Shown: positions 12,112 to 12,135 of the stretch, piece by piece
Numbering within the stretch: the first letter of the stretch is position 1
Layout: each line of letters begins with the position of its first letter
Origin: JBMFLE01 sp049971355
GTDB lineage: Bacteria > Patescibacteriota > Patescibacteriia > UBA2591 > UBA4787
Reading direction: 5' to 3'
Length of the DNA stretch: 12,135 bases
Assembly (NCBI GenBank): GCA_049971355.1
Contig: JBMFLE010000021.1
Coordinates: 1 to 12,135 of the forward strand
Position numbers and translations under genes: made by a program
Notes under the pieces: model-generated
The model's input: only the letters and a program-made list of their open reading frames with translations
Told to the model about the DNA's origin: nothing
The model's database searches: none

Positions 12112-12135
12112 ATGTCTACTGAAATGAGACGATCG
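12112..12135 (+). CDS. Possible 5' end of a further gene, truncated by the window edge
   Basis: ATG at 12112 opens a frame to the window end that reads MSTEMRRS. An AT-rich, promoter-like region precedes it. No Shine-Dalgarno is present, but most genes here lack one. Eight codons allow no identification. Confidence 0.3.

Noticed and set aside
1..12135. tRNA or rRNA genes, prophage, insertion sequence, toxin-antitoxin or defence system
   Set aside because: I looked on both strands and found no tRNA-like arm set, transposase, integrase, nuclease or toxin-like gene.

Overview
The window is an AT-rich stretch of a bacterial chromosome. It carries mostly cell-envelope, division, DNA-processing and translation genes in short, tightly packed units. 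The best lineage guess is Patescibacteria (CPR), probably a Parcubacteria-like group. The reasons are a MurG of the GGGTAGS type with the SVPVVWAGW...HQQD segment, a divergent FtsZ with a DELEIPTFLRKK-like tail, a compact TopA, small genes, and most starts lacking a Shine-Dalgarno. The code looks standard, since no gene needs TGA read as an amino acid. The lineage is inferred from remembered family features, not from a search. A secreted DUF3108-like protein is atypical for CPR and leaves room for another AT-rich candidate phylum.

Layout. Bases 1-959 (+) are the 3' part of murJ, followed by a hairpin terminator. Converging on it is a radical SAM protein of the PflX/COG1313 type (1131-2021, -). 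Upstream of that are topA (2284-4263, -) and dprA (4296-5162, -), a probable dprA-topA operon with a sigma70-like promoter and a hairpin over its -35. Divergent from dprA are two (+) single-gene units, each ending at its own terminator: a 78-aa unknown protein (5260-5496) and an exported DUF3108-like protein (5580-6389). Then come murG (6449-7531) and ftsZ (7668-8837).

The 341-bp ftsZ-frr gap is a dump of repeats: an AATTCAAA-type array, two 42-nt GTCAT...CAATCTC elements and several palindromes. frr (9179-9748) is followed by two HD-domain phosphohydrolases separated by 1 nt (9805-10467 and 10469-11020) and a terminator. After it lie a Cys-rich DUF6485-like small protein with a good promoter (11179-11376) and yjbQ (11434-11841). 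The last ~290 bp hold a strong palindrome and possibly the first codons of a further gene.

Functionally, MurJ, MurG and FtsZ cover lipid II synthesis, its flipping and septation. DprA and TopA handle incoming ssDNA and supercoiling. Frr recycles ribosomes. No phage, CRISPR, toxin-antitoxin or defence system was seen, and no tRNA or rRNA. The most unusual signals are a dispersed palindromic element with a CGATCG core at gene ends, a repeat-derived 21-bp duplication inside murG, the exported-protein cassette with an exceptional ribosome binding site, and the repeat cluster before frr.
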